Shown: positions 38,548 through 47,996, numbered from the stretch's first letter. The stretch is 64,000 nucleotides of DNA from Coprobacter tertius (GCF_024330105.1 NZ_JANDHW010000007.1:152452-216451), one strand, 5' to 3'. Notes: a model not told the origin generated them from the letters alone. Translations and numbers: made by a program.

Positions 38548-39444
38548 TCAATTCTTTCGACCGAACAAAGAAAAATGCACATAACGTTTCGGATGCAAAC
38601 GCAAATCGTTCAATAATGAATCTGCGCTGTTTACAGTAGTCACCAAACCCTTATACAACGACTTGTCATTTAACAGAAGTCCCATAGTATTATCAGTACG
38701 ATTCAGTTTTTGCGTTATAGTATTCAGGTTTTGTATGGTAGAATCTACCGACGCTTTTGTATCGGCAAGTTTAAGTTCTCCCAATTGCACTGAAAAATCA
38801 TTCAAGTTATGCGCAACCCCTTTAACGTCGTTCATTAAACTTGGAACATCATTGTCGAGTACATAGTTTATTTTACGAGATGATACTTCGAGATTTGCAG
38901 TAATATTATTAAAATGACGTATCGATGACTGTAACGCAGGATCTGACACCAGAGTCTGAAGGTTGGTAAGAATACTGTCTATCTTCGGCAACATCTGCGT
39001 TAGAGCCGGTAATACCTCATTCTGTATATTTCCCAGCATATCCGGAGCATTTTCACCGATCAAGCGATCTCCAGCCTTATGATTGCTGCTTACATATTTA
39101 TTTAATAAAAGGTCTATTGTAGCTGTTCCTAAAAAATCGACTTTTAAAACAGCCCTACTTCCGGTAGGCACTTTTAATTTATTATCGAGGCTTATCTCTA
39201 CGATTACCGAACCTGGATTCTCATAATTATATTCTATAGAACGAACCAAACCAACCTTAAAACCATCTATAACAACAGGAGTAGATACGGTAAGTCCTGT
39301 TACATTTTTATATTCGATATAATAATAATTAGCAGGCTTCATTAAATTAATCCCCTTCAGAAAATTTATAATTACTACCAACATGGCAATACTCACAACT
39401 ACTGAAAGCCCAATCATTACTTCTTTTGTAAATATCTTTTTCAT
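38548..39444 (-). CDS. MlaD/MCE-domain protein
   Basis: Inner-membrane-anchored lipid-transport component. 298 residues: one N-terminal TM (9-30), an MCE domain (about 40-118, NVTGLTVSTPVVIDGFKVG and VDFLGTATIDLLLN) and a helical C-terminal part with coiled-coil character that in MCE proteins forms part of a hexameric tunnel. The cognate MlaE/MlaF permease and ATPase are not here; instead the gene is 12 bp behind a peptidoglycan amidase, an association also seen in other Bacteroidales as I recall. Confidence 0.9.
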   Translation of the reverse strand: MKKIFTKEVMIGLSVVVSIAMLVVIINFLKGINLMKPANYYYIEYKNVTGLTVSTPVVIDGFKVGLVRSIEYNYENPGSVIVEISLDNKLKVPTGSRAVLKVDFLGTATIDLLLNKYVSSNHKAGDRLIGENAPDMLGNIQNEVLPALTQMLPKIDSILTNLQTLVSDPALQSSIRHFNNITANLEVSSRKINYVLDNDVPSLMNDVKGVAHNLNDFSVQLGELKLADTKASVDSTIQNLNTITQKLNRTDNTMGLLLNDKSLYKGLVTTVNSADSLLNDLRLHPKRYVHFSLFGRKN

Positions 39445-39456
39445 ATATACTAATTT

Positions 39457-40584
39457 CTATTTCAATTTTTCACCATCTTTAAATCCAACAATAAACGCAT
39501 CTTTAAATAATTTACGCACCTCAGTCAACTTTTTCTGTAAATCATTCCGGTCTGAAGCTTCATAGCAAGTATATTTATAAAGGCCGTTTTCTTTATAACA
39601 ACTTACAGGAGACAAGCCTTTATATCTGGAAGATTTTTTTCCATAATATGCAGTCGAAGTCATAAACTGTATCTTATACACAATTTGCCTCGTTTTGGTT
39701 TGTTCATCAGTATTATTTTGCGTTTTTTTCGTTCCTGAAACCGGTACGATATTCTTTCCTGCTGTTTCTTTATTATTTTTTGCGTTATCTGTTTTATTAT
39801 ATATCCGACCTTGTTTTCTATCATACCCTGCTTTATAATCACAAAAAGCATTATAGATAGAACGTGCTATTTTAGTTTGTCCTTCCTTCGACGCAAGGAA
39901 TCGTTCTTCTGAAGCATTAGATATATATCCCACCTCAACTAAAACACTGGGCATTCCGGTATTACGCAGCACAAGAAATCCGGCTTGCCTTACCCCTCTG
40001 TCATTACGTCCGGCCGCACTTCTGAATTGTTTTTGTATTGTCGAAGCAAGATCGATACTTTGCTCCATATGTTTGTCCTGTATAAACTCAAACATTATAT
40101 AAGATTCTGTCGATTTAGGATCAAATCCTTCATAGCGAGTAGAAAAATCGTCTTCGAGTAAAATAACAGAGTTCTCCCTTTTAGCTACTTCCAAATTTTC
40201 TTCAGACCGAGCCAAACCTAAAGTATAAGTTTCTGTACCAAATGCAGATTTACTTTTAGCAGAATTTGTATGTATCGAAATGAAAAGATCTGCTTTAGCA
40301 CGGTTAGCTATTGACGCTCTTTCTTGTAGCTCGACAAAGACATCGGTTTTGCGAGTATAAACGATCTTCACATCAGGATTATTTTTGGAAATCATTTCTC
40401 CTAATTTCAGAGCTATACCCAAATTTACTTTTTTTTCATTAATTATCTTCCCGATGGCTCCAGGATCTTTTCCCCCGTGACCAGCATCGATAACAACGAC
40501 AAACCTATTGCCATCAGCATATGACAGAAATGGAATAATAAGGAGGAAAACGGTAAGTAAATATATAAGCTTCTTTTTCTTCAT
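39457..40584 (-). CDS. N-acetylmuramoyl-L-alanine amidase (Amidase_3) with C-terminal SPOR-like domain
   Basis: Zinc hydrolase cutting the MurNAc-L-Ala bond of peptidoglycan in the periplasm. 375 residues: signal peptide 1-23, catalytic domain about 27-235 with Zn ligands H36 (DAGHGGKDPGA), E50 (INEKK) and H105 (SIHTNS), and catalytic Glu in VLVEVGYISN. A low-complexity linker (about 250-300, K/N/T-rich) leads to a C-terminal domain (VYKIQFMTSTAYYGKKSSRY...) resembling SPOR, which targets denuded glycan at division sites. It heads the amidase-MCE pair. Confidence 0.93.
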   Translation of the reverse strand: MKKKKLIYLLTVFLLIIPFLSYADGNRFVVVIDAGHGGKDPGAIGKIINEKKVNLGIALKLGEMISKNNPDVKIVYTRKTDVFVELQERASIANRAKADLFISIHTNSAKSKSAFGTETYTLGLARSEENLEVAKRENSVILLEDDFSTRYEGFDPKSTESYIMFEFIQDKHMEQSIDLASTIQKQFRSAAGRNDRGVRQAGFLVLRNTGMPSVLVEVGYISNASEERFLASKEGQTKIARSIYNAFCDYKAGYDRKQGRIYNKTDNAKNNKETAGKNIVPVSGTKKTQNNTDEQTKTRQIVYKIQFMTSTAYYGKKSSRYKGLSPVSCYKENGLYKYTCYEASDRNDLQKKLTEVRKLFKDAFIVGFKDGEKLK

Positions 40585-40689
40585 TTGGAAATTAGATTAT
40601 CGAATCCTCTGAACCTCAAAGTAATTATACGATGTCTATAGCCTCATAAGAAGTTATCTTTGCTCAAAAATAACATTCCGAATTAGTGA

Positions 40690-40697
40690 CAAAGGTA
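40690..40697 (-). promoter_or_regulatory. -7 box of the amidase gene (TACCTTTG, minus strand)
   Basis: Full TAnnTTTG match 105 bp before the amidase ATG; a second possible box TATTTTTG lies closer (about 40665-40672). Confidence 0.5.
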
Positions 40698-40801
40698 AAA
40701 AATATGGTGAAAACTAAGCATAATCCTTTTAGTTTTTTTATTATATTAGTATTGTAAAGAGGAAAATAGACTTTTATCGGGCCATCTTACAGAAATATTC
40801 T

Positions 40802-40809
40802 TATTTTTG
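40802..40809 (+). promoter_or_regulatory. -7 box of the gldB operon (TATTTTTG)
   Basis: Full consensus match 19 bp before the gldB ATG. Confidence 0.6.
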
Positions 40810-40828
40810 CATAAAGCAGATCATAAAT

Positions 40829-41824
40829 ATGAAATTTTATATGCAAATATTCGGATGTCTTATCGTTTTACTATTTAATTGTACCTCTCATAATAACGAC
40901 AATTTAACTCCGTACAATATAGAACGCTTCGACATTGAATTTAAACAATCTTATTATACGAGAGATACCTGTCGTAAAAATGTCTTCAAAAAAAAATATG
41001 GCAATTTTATCGATATTTATTGTAATGGCGTACTTCGTATGGATATTTTCCCCGATAGCGTTTTCTCTTCTCATAAAACTGCACTTTTTTTTAATGACAC
41101 GCTGATTTCTAAAATTTATGCAGATGTTGCAAAAAAATTTCAAAATATGGACGATATCGCTATAGAAATCAGTAAAACACAGAAAAAATATAAAAAAGAA
41201 TTTCCCAATCACGATTTTCCCGATATATACACACACATTTCGGCTTTCAACCAATCATATATAGTCGGCGATAATTTAATCTCAATAGCTTTAGACAACT
41301 TTCTGGATAACGATTACCCTGAATATTCAAACTTTTTTGAACCGTATGAAATAAAAAATAAGAATAGAGTATATATTGTCCCCGGATTGATACAAGTATT
41401 ACTTTATACTGAATTTCCTCAAACTATCGATAATAAAACGACATTACTCGATCGAATCATATACGAGGGTAAAATCTTATATGCTACCCAAAAATTACTT
41501 CCAGATACCCCATCTTCCATTATTACAGGGTATGACGAAGAGCAAACCAAATGGCTCGAAAATAACGAATCTCACATGTGGAAAACGATACTAAGCAAAC
41601 AACATCTTTTTTCTACAGACCAATTGTTACAACACAAATATATAGACCCTGCCCCTTTTACCGCAACATTCACCCCTATATCGCCAGGTAGGGCCGGCAG
41701 GTGGATCGGATTACAAATTGTTACTCGTTTTATGAATAAAAATAGAAATATTTCTCTCGAAGAATTATTTTCAGAAAAGCATACCAGTAACGAAATATTA
41801 AAAAAATCAGGATATAAAGGTTGA
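40829..41824 (+). CDS. gldB: GldB-like lipoprotein
   Basis: A 331-residue lipoprotein with lipobox LLFNC (Cys 18). The GldB pattern is visible: IERFDIEFKQ near the N-terminus, a central SAFNQSYIVGDNLISIALDN, RIIYEGKILYATQKLLP and GRAGRWIGLQIVTRFM at the end. In Flavobacterium GldB is needed for gliding; homologues persist in non-gliding Bacteroidales, so a more general envelope role is likely here. It is first in a run with aroE (27 bp), yaaA and a small membrane protein. Confidence 0.85.
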   Translation: MKFYMQIFGCLIVLLFNCTSHNNDNLTPYNIERFDIEFKQSYYTRDTCRKNVFKKKYGNFIDIYCNGVLRMDIFPDSVFSSHKTALFFNDTLISKIYADVAKKFQNMDDIAIEISKTQKKYKKEFPNHDFPDIYTHISAFNQSYIVGDNLISIALDNFLDNDYPEYSNFFEPYEIKNKNRVYIVPGLIQVLLYTEFPQTIDNKTTLLDRIIYEGKILYATQKLLPDTPSSIITGYDEEQTKWLENNESHMWKTILSKQHLFSTDQLLQHKYIDPAPFTATFTPISPGRAGRWIGLQIVTRFMNKNRNISLEELFSEKHTSNEILKKSGYKG

Positions 41825-41851
41825 CAAATTAAATTATTAAGAGAAAGAGAA

Positions 41852-42595
41852 ATGAAACAAATTTACGGCTTAATAGGATACCCTCTCGGGCATTCTTTTT
41901 CAAAAACATTTTTCAACGAAAAATTCCAGGCTGAAAAAAACGATGCAGAATATATAAATTTCGAAATATCCCGATTAAAATCATTTAAAGAAATAATAAC
42001 CAGAGAAACTCGATTGCAGGGGATGAACGTTACGATACCCTATAAACAGGAAATTATCAAATATCTCGATGAACTCGATGAAACCGCACGCATGATAGGT
42101 GCTGTAAACGTAATTAAATTCATCCGAAAAAGCGGAAAATTAATTTTAAAAGGGTACAACTCTGATGTAATCGGTTTTACCGAATCAATAAGACCATTGC
42201 TAACACCTTTACATCATAACGCATTAATACTGGGAACCGGAGGTGCTTCGAAGGCTGTGTGGTACGGATTGGAATCGCTCGATGTGACACCAGCCTATGT
42301 TTCTCGCGATTCTGGAAAAGGGTTATATACTTATAATGAACTTTCGCCTGAAATTATGAACAAATATAAAGTCATTGTTAATACAACTCCTGTAGGAATG
42401 TATCCCAAAGTCAACGAATGTCCGGATATCCCCTATGACTATATTACACCCGAACATTTGTTTTATGATCTGATATATAATCCAGATGAAACGTTATTTA
42501 TGAAAAAAGCAAAAGATAAAGGAGCTACCGTAAAAAACGGGCTCGAGATGTTACTGTTACAAGCATTTGCCGCCTGGAATATATGGAATGAATAA
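41852..42595 (+). CDS. aroE: Shikimate dehydrogenase
   Basis: NADP(H)-dependent reduction of 3-dehydroshikimate in aromatic amino-acid synthesis. 247 residues, short for the family (about 270). Shikimate site: S15 and S17 (PLGHSFSK), K65 (VTIPYKQ) and D105 (NSDVIGF). Nucleotide site: GTGGASKAVW. NTTPVGMYP and the C-terminal GLEMLLLQAFAAWNIW complete the signature. Confidence 0.95.
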   Translation: MKQIYGLIGYPLGHSFSKTFFNEKFQAEKNDAEYINFEISRLKSFKEIITRETRLQGMNVTIPYKQEIIKYLDELDETARMIGAVNVIKFIRKSGKLILKGYNSDVIGFTESIRPLLTPLHHNALILGTGGASKAVWYGLESLDVTPAYVSRDSGKGLYTYNELSPEIMNKYKVIVNTTPVGMYPKVNECPDIPYDYITPEHLFYDLIYNPDETLFMKKAKDKGATVKNGLEMLLLQAFAAWNIWNE

Positions 42596-42652
42596 AAAAT
42601 CCAAATAAACCATTTTGTACCAAAGCTGTTATTATATAAAAAAGCTGCGACG

Positions 42653-43423
42653 ATGTTAACATTACTTTCACCTACACGAACAATGAATATGGAGGCAAGA
42701 ATTCCCCCTGATTGTCCGCATGCAACAACTCCCCGTTTTATAAAAGAATCGGAAACTCTTATAAAAGGGTTACAAACATTCTCAGCCGGAGAGCTTGCCA
42801 GGATAATGCAAATCAATACATCCGTTGCAAACAAATTTTATCATATATATCAGCATTTCTATAATACCAACATACCCTCTTTACAGGCAGTTTTAGCATA
42901 TAATGGAAATGTGTATAAGAAACTAAACGCTGAAAATTTTAATCGAGAAGATTTTATTTATGCACAAAATAAGGTGCGGATTATTTCCACACTGTTTGGA
43001 TGGATTACTCCCATAGACGGAATTAAAGCCTATCGACTCATGTTCCGCATGCATATACCCGGAACCGGAGACGAAAATCTATATCAATTCTGGAGCCCTC
43101 GGTTAACATCGACATGCATTAACGAATTAAAAGATAATGGGAACATATTGATAAACCTTGCATCAGATGAAATATTTAAATCGCTTGATAAAAAAGCATT
43201 GATAAATGCTGGAATAAAAATTATATCACCCGTATTTAAAGACTATCGAGAGGGAAAGTTAAGATCTTATCAAATATACTCGAAACAAGCTCGAGGAAGT
43301 TTTGCACGCTATATCGTGAAAAATAAAATAACAGACCCTCAGGATCTGTTGTCATATCAGGAAGACGGTTACCATTATGATGCAAACCTTTCCTCTGAAA
43401 CTCAATATATTTACACACGCTAA
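42653..43423 (+). CDS. yaaA: Peroxide stress protein YaaA (DUF328/UPF0246)
   Basis: 256 residues. Begins MLTLLSPTRTMNMEAR, the family's LLSPAKTL-type start, and has the conserved YNGNVYKKLNAENF and the C-terminal RGSFARYIV block. In E. coli YaaA lowers free iron during H2O2 stress and the fold is a DNA-binding helix-hairpin-helix type; function here is by homology. It lies between aroE and a small membrane protein. Confidence 0.92.
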   Translation: MLTLLSPTRTMNMEARIPPDCPHATTPRFIKESETLIKGLQTFSAGELARIMQINTSVANKFYHIYQHFYNTNIPSLQAVLAYNGNVYKKLNAENFNREDFIYAQNKVRIISTLFGWITPIDGIKAYRLMFRMHIPGTGDENLYQFWSPRLTSTCINELKDNGNILINLASDEIFKSLDKKALINAGIKIISPVFKDYREGKLRSYQIYSKQARGSFARYIVKNKITDPQDLLSYQEDGYHYDANLSSETQYIYTR

Positions 43424-43433
43424 TTATAAATAC

Positions 43434-43577
43434 ATGAAGAAAAAAGACATTTGGAAAATAATAGGAGTGATAATTCTTGTGGCACTCATGCTGTATTGGC
43501 TTTTTGCCGGAACCCTACTCGAAGAAGATGACAACGCAGCTATGCCTTCCGACCTCATAGAGCAAAGCGGAAACTAA
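43434..43577 (+). CDS. Small single-TM membrane protein
   Basis: 47 residues starting at ATG 43434, 10 bp after yaaA: basic MKKKDIWK, a TM segment IIGVIILVALMLYWLFAGTL (about 9-28) and an acidic tail (EEDDNAAMPSDLIEQSGN). N-in topology by the positive-inside rule. Function unknown; the close spacing to yaaA supports a real gene. Confidence 0.65.
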   Translation: MKKKDIWKIIGVIILVALMLYWLFAGTLLEEDDNAAMPSDLIEQSGN

Positions 43578-43794
43578 TTACCCTACATACATAGGTGCCA
43601 ACCTGCATTTTTTGTCGAAGGAATTACAACTCACTTAAACATCAACCGTATTTAACATAAAATTAAAGGTAATAACATATCATAATAAGTATAAAAAAGA
43701 TTAAGTGAAACGAACAATACGAGATAATTATTTGTTAGTTAGATAAAAAATAACGAAATTTATTTCAGCATTAGTTCACTTAAATAATTATGTT

Positions 43795-44022
43795 ATGAAA
43801 GCACTTATTATTGCCGAAAATGCCGGGAGAATATGGCGTGTGCTTGAAGAGACATACACTATCACTTCTACCCAGATGATGAGAAGGTTGAACCTCGATG
43901 ATGCAGCTGTTTTTGCGGCCATCGGTTGGTTGGCACGGGAAAAGAAGATTTATTGTTGCGAAAACAGAGGTGATTGGTACATCAGTAACAAACAACCCCT
44001 AGGATTTTTTAGCTTCGGGTAA
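43795..44022 (+). CDS. Winged-helix DUF2582 protein
   Basis: A 75-residue protein forming a small winged helix (IWRVLEETYTITSTQMMRRL then AAVFAAIGWLAREKKI and a beta wing ENRGDWYIS). DUF2582 proteins are common single-domain Bacteroidota proteins without a known target; a DNA-binding role is likely from the fold only. It is monocistronic: 217 bp of AT-rich sequence lie upstream and a hairpin terminator downstream. Confidence 0.85.
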   Translation: MKALIIAENAGRIWRVLEETYTITSTQMMRRLNLDDAAVFAAIGWLAREKKIYCCENRGDWYISNKQPLGFFSFG

Positions 44023-44053
44023 AAAACGATCTTTATACAATAAGTATATGACG

Positions 44054-44089
44054 AAAAGGAGAGCCTCCATGTTTGGAAGCTCTCCTTTT
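44054..44089 (+). terminator. Terminator after the winged-helix gene
   Basis: 11-bp perfect stem AAAAGGAGAGC/GCTCTCCTTTT, extended by TCC/GGA inside the loop; ends in T4. Confidence 0.75.
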
Positions 44090-44120
44090 ATCGTATAAGC
44101 CACTTTTTTTGTAAAAAATG

Positions 44121-44149
44121 TTGTAAAACATAATTATTGTGTATCTTTG
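44121..44149 (+). promoter_or_regulatory. Promoter of the acyl-CoA carboxylase operon (TTG - 18 bp - TATCTTTG)
   Basis: -33 TTG at 44121-44123 and a full-match -7 TATCTTTG at 44142-44149. It predicts a start near 44156 and a leader of about 250 nt. Confidence 0.6.
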
Positions 44150-44155
44150 TCTCGG

Positions 44156-44222
44156 TCTGGCTATATGAGAATAGCATTCAACCTTATTTTTGAAACAATA
44201 CGATAGCAAAACAATAGCCGGA
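44156..44222 (+). ncRNA. Candidate structured element at the 5' end of the carboxylase leader
   Basis: TCTGGCTAT at 44156-44164, exactly at the predicted transcript start, pairs with ATAGCCGGA at 44214-44222 (9 bp, one G-U). Inside, TTCAA/TTGAA (44177-44194) forms a small hairpin. This could be a 5'-stabilising structure or a regulatory aptamer; about 185 nt of AU-rich leader without further strong structure separate it from accC. Confidence 0.35.
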
Positions 44223-44408
44223 AACGTTCTTAACATATAACATTACTCCTATATACTGCAATTTCTACGATAAATATAATTTATGAATATGCAGTTCTTT
44301 TGCCTTTATCTTTTACTATAAAATCACAAAAAAAAGAATTAGAACCAATAGTGGTCGTGTCATTATTGATTCATTTTTAAAGAATAGTAATCTCTAAATA
44401 AAAGGAGA

Positions 44409-45923
44409 ATGATACAGAAAATATTAGTTGCAAACCGGGGCGAAATCGCCGTACGCGTTATGCGGTCCTGTAAAGAGATGGAAATAAAAACTATCGCTGT
44501 ATTTTCGGAAGCAGACAGAACGGCTAAACATGTTTTTTATGCCGATGAAGCTTATTGCATAGGACCAGCCGCCTCAAAAGAAAGTTATCTGAATATTGAA
44601 AAAATCATAGAAGTCGCCAAAAAATACGGAGCAGACGCAATACATCCTGGATACGGCTTTTTATCTGAAAATGCAAATTTTGCCCGAAGATGTAGCGAAG
44701 AAGGAATTATATTCATGGGACCGACTCCCGAAACAATGGAAACAATGGGAGACAAAATATCGGCACGACGTTGTATGATCGATGCAGGTGTACCCGTTGT
44801 ACCAGGTACACAAGATAATCTTAAAAGCATTGAAGAAGCCAAAGAATTATGTAACCAAATCGGTTATCCGGTAATGTTAAAAGCGTCATCAGGTGGTGGA
44901 GGTAAAGGAATGAGACTCATACATAACGAAAATGAGGTCGAAGAAGCTTACTTAAATGCAAAATCAGAAGCGCTGTCTTCCTTTGGTGACGATACCGCCT
45001 ATCTCGAAAAATATGTAGAAGAACCGCACCATATCGAATTTCAAATATTAGGTGACACTCACGGAAATGTCATTCATCTTTGTGAAAGAGAATGTTCTGT
45101 TCAACGACGTCATCAAAAGATCGTAGAAGAAAGCCCATCGTCTTTCATTACCGACGAGTTACGTAAAGAAATGGGACAAAAGGCAGTAGCTGCAGCAAAA
45201 GCCGTAAATTATATCGGAGCCGGAACAATAGAGTTTTTGGTTGACAAATACCGGAACTATTATTTTCTCGAAATGAATACGCGCCTACAAGTAGAGCATC
45301 CTATTACCGAAGAAGTATTGGGAATAGATCTGGTAAAGGAACAAATACATATTGCAAACGGAAAACCTCTACGATTGAAACAAAGCGATATTGTACAACG
45401 CGGACATGCCATCGAATGTCGTATATGCGCAGAAGATGCCGATATGAATTTTATGCCTTCACCTGGTATTATAAAACAGATAACCGAACCCAATGGCATC
45501 GGCGTGCGCATCGACAGCTATGTTTATGAAGGATATGAGATTCCTGTTCATTACGACCCAATGATCGGAAAGCTTATCGTTTGGGCTACCTGCAGAAAAT
45601 ACGCCATTGAAAGAATGCGACGTGTTTTATACGAATACAAGATAACTGGCGTAAAAAACAATATACCTTATCTCCGGCGAATAATGGACACTCCAGATTT
45701 TATACAAGGAGGATACGACACCCATTTCATCGAAAAAAATGCAGAATTCCTATTGCGAGGTATTACTCCAGGAGAAGAAGAAGAGTCGGAAAATATCGCT
45801 ATGATCGCCGCTTATATCGATTATTTGATGAATCTCGAAGAAAACACATCCAATACAATCGATAACCGCCCCATTAGCCGCTGGAAGGCATTCGGCATGC
45901 ATAAAGGCGTTTTAAGAATTTAA
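44409..45923 (+). CDS. accC: Biotin carboxylase subunit of an acyl-CoA (propionyl-CoA) carboxylase
   Basis: ATP-dependent carboxylation of the biotin carrier, 504 residues. Biotin-carboxylase N-domain (ILVANRGEIAVRVMRSCKEM), ATP-grasp with glycine loop KASSGGGGKGMRLI, catalytic EMNTRLQVEHPITEEV, and C-terminal lid. About 50 extra C-terminal residues beyond the E. coli AccC length suggest the propionyl-CoA type. A strong AAAGGAG lies just before the ATG. First gene of a three-gene operon with carrier and carboxyltransferase. Confidence 0.94.
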   Translation: MIQKILVANRGEIAVRVMRSCKEMEIKTIAVFSEADRTAKHVFYADEAYCIGPAASKESYLNIEKIIEVAKKYGADAIHPGYGFLSENANFARRCSEEGIIFMGPTPETMETMGDKISARRCMIDAGVPVVPGTQDNLKSIEEAKELCNQIGYPVMLKASSGGGGKGMRLIHNENEVEEAYLNAKSEALSSFGDDTAYLEKYVEEPHHIEFQILGDTHGNVIHLCERECSVQRRHQKIVEESPSSFITDELRKEMGQKAVAAAKAVNYIGAGTIEFLVDKYRNYYFLEMNTRLQVEHPITEEVLGIDLVKEQIHIANGKPLRLKQSDIVQRGHAIECRICAEDADMNFMPSPGIIKQITEPNGIGVRIDSYVYEGYEIPVHYDPMIGKLIVWATCRKYAIERMRRVLYEYKITGVKNNIPYLRRIMDTPDFIQGGYDTHFIEKNAEFLLRGITPGEEEESENIAMIAAYIDYLMNLEENTSNTIDNRPISRWKAFGMHKGVLRI

Positions 45924-45934
45924 ACAGTATCAAA

Positions 45935-46459
45935 ATGGAAATACATATAGGAAAACGTGTAGCAGAAATCGAATTACTGAATAAAGACGGTAATAAAGTA
46001 CAAATATCCATCGATGGAAAGCCTTATGACGTAGATATCGTTATGGCCGAAAACGGGATATGTTCGATTCTTCATAACGGTAAATCATACAATGCCGAAC
46101 TTACAAAATCGGAAAATGGAAAGAATTATAAAGTAAATACACACTTTTCTACCTTTAATATAGACATTATCGATTCTCAGGCCAGATACCTACGTACCCG
46201 AAAAAAAGAAGATGACCGACAAGACGACAAAATCATATCTCCGATGCCGGGAAAAATCGTAAAAATTCCGGTAAATGAAGGAGACTTCGTTAGTGCTGGA
46301 GACACTGTCATCGTAATAGAGGCAATGAAAATGCAAAGTAATTTCAAAGTATCATCCGATTGCATGGTCAGAGAGATTCTTGTAAAAGAGGGCGAATCGG
46401 TAAATAATGACCAGATACTGATAAAATTAGATATTATAGTAGATCAGGAGAAAAAATAA
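45935..46459 (+). CDS. Biotin carboxyl carrier protein of the acyl-CoA carboxylase
   Basis: 174 residues. An N-terminal part (1-90) of beta-rich sequence probably contacts the other subunits (BT-domain-like); the C-terminal biotinyl domain (about 98-168) carries the biotinylated K132 in EAMKMQS, preceded by SPMPGKIVKIPVNEGD. It sits 11 bp after accC and 2 bp before the carboxyltransferase gene. Its size fits separate-subunit propionyl-CoA carboxylases rather than AccB. Confidence 0.92.
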   Translation: MEIHIGKRVAEIELLNKDGNKVQISIDGKPYDVDIVMAENGICSILHNGKSYNAELTKSENGKNYKVNTHFSTFNIDIIDSQARYLRTRKKEDDRQDDKIISPMPGKIVKIPVNEGDFVSAGDTVIVIEAMKMQSNFKVSSDCMVREILVKEGESVNNDQILIKLDIIVDQEKK

Positions 46460-46461
46460 TT

Positions 46462-47994
46462 ATGGAAAACGAAGAAATATATAACTCTTTTATAAAAAAG
46501 GACAAAATTGCCGAATTAGGTGGTGGCCCCGATAAATTGCAAAAGCAACATGAAGCCGGGAAAATGTCGGCCAGAGAACGTATCGAAATGCTTCTGGATA
46601 AAGGAACTTTTGCCGAACTCGACAAGTTAGTGGTACATCGCTGCAGTAACTTCGGAATGGATAAAACAAAGATTCCGGGTGACGGAGTCGTATCGGGTTA
46701 CGGAAAAATCGATGGACGGCTGGTATATGTATATGCTTATGACTTTACCGTGTACGGAGGGTCGCTGAGTACGACAAATGCACAAAAAATTGTAAAAGTT
46801 CAGAACCTCGCACTACAAAACGGAGCACCGGTAATTGCCTTGAACGATTCGGGAGGGGCTCGTATACAAGAAGGCGTTGAAAGTCTTACAGGTTACGCAA
46901 ATATTTTTTATCAAAACACCATGGCTTCAGGAGTAATTCCACAAATTTCGGCTATTCTCGGCCCTTGCGCAGGAGGAGCCTGTTATTCCCCCGCCCTCAC
47001 CGATTTTATCTTTATGGTAAAAGAAAAAAGCCATATGTTCGTAACCGGTCCCGATGTAGTAAAGACTGTTACTCATGAAGAAGTAAACAAAGAAGAACTC
47101 GGTGGAGCCTATACGCATAGTACCAAAAGCGGTGTTACACATTTTATGAACAATTCGGAAGAAGAAGTTCTTATGGGTATTCGTGAATTGCTTAGTTTCC
47201 TTCCTTCCAACAATATGGAAGACGCTCCAATACAACAAACCAATGACGATATACACCGTGAAGACGAATCTTTACAAACAATAGTCCCTGCCGACCCGAA
47301 TGTCCCATACGACATAAAAGATATTATTGAAACCGTTATCGATGATCATTACTTCTTTGAAGTTATGGCTCATTTTGCTAAAAATATCGTTATCGGATTT
47401 GCCCGTCTGGGAGGAAAATCAGTCGGTATCGTTGCCAATCAACCAGCCTATCTGGCAGGCGTTCTCGACATCGATGCCTCTGATAAAGCTGCCCGTTTCA
47501 TCCGCTTCTGCGACTGTTTCAATATTCCTTTGGTCACATTTGAAGACGTACCCGGCTTTTTACCCGGATGCACTCAGGAACATAACGGAATTATTCGCCA
47601 CGGAGCAAAAATAGTTTATGCATATGCCGAAGCAACGGTTCCCAAAGTTACACTTATTACCCGTAAAGCGTATGGTGGCGCTTATATCGTTATGTCGAGT
47701 AAACAAACCGGTGCAGATATAAATTTGGCTTACCCGAACGCAGAAATTGCAGTTATGGGGGCTGAAGGCGCTGTGAATATATTATACAGACATGCCGATG
47801 AAGAAACAAAAAAACAAGCGATTGAAGATTATAGGAATAATTTTGCCAATCCGTATAAAGCAGCCGAACTGGGATATATAGATGAAATAATATTACCTAA
47901 GCAAACCCGATATAAACTTATTCAAGCCCTGGATATGGCACAGAATAAAAACAAGAGCAATCCCCCTAAAAAACACGGAAATATGCCTCTCTGA
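46462..47994 (+). CDS. pccB: Acyl-CoA carboxylase carboxyltransferase (propionyl-CoA carboxylase beta)
   Basis: Transfers the carboxyl group between biotin and propionyl-CoA/methylmalonyl-CoA. 510 residues with two crotonase-like halves: oxyanion-hole stretches DSGGARIQEGVESLTGYANI and GPCAGGACYSPALTDF, then FEDVPGFLPGCTQEHNGIIRHGAK and KAYGGAYIVM. No Na+-pumping membrane subunits follow, so this is a soluble carboxylase, not the decarboxylase pump. With MutAB it connects propionyl-CoA to succinyl-CoA; direction in vivo cannot be told. The homologous MmdA could carry the same motifs. Confidence 0.92.
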   Translation: MENEEIYNSFIKKDKIAELGGGPDKLQKQHEAGKMSARERIEMLLDKGTFAELDKLVVHRCSNFGMDKTKIPGDGVVSGYGKIDGRLVYVYAYDFTVYGGSLSTTNAQKIVKVQNLALQNGAPVIALNDSGGARIQEGVESLTGYANIFYQNTMASGVIPQISAILGPCAGGACYSPALTDFIFMVKEKSHMFVTGPDVVKTVTHEEVNKEELGGAYTHSTKSGVTHFMNNSEEEVLMGIRELLSFLPSNNMEDAPIQQTNDDIHREDESLQTIVPADPNVPYDIKDIIETVIDDHYFFEVMAHFAKNIVIGFARLGGKSVGIVANQPAYLAGVLDIDASDKAARFIRFCDCFNIPLVTFEDVPGFLPGCTQEHNGIIRHGAKIVYAYAEATVPKVTLITRKAYGGAYIVMSSKQTGADINLAYPNAEIAVMGAEGAVNILYRHADEETKKQAIEDYRNNFANPYKAAELGYIDEIILPKQTRYKLIQALDMAQNKNKSNPPKKHGNMPL

Positions 47995-47996
47995 TT

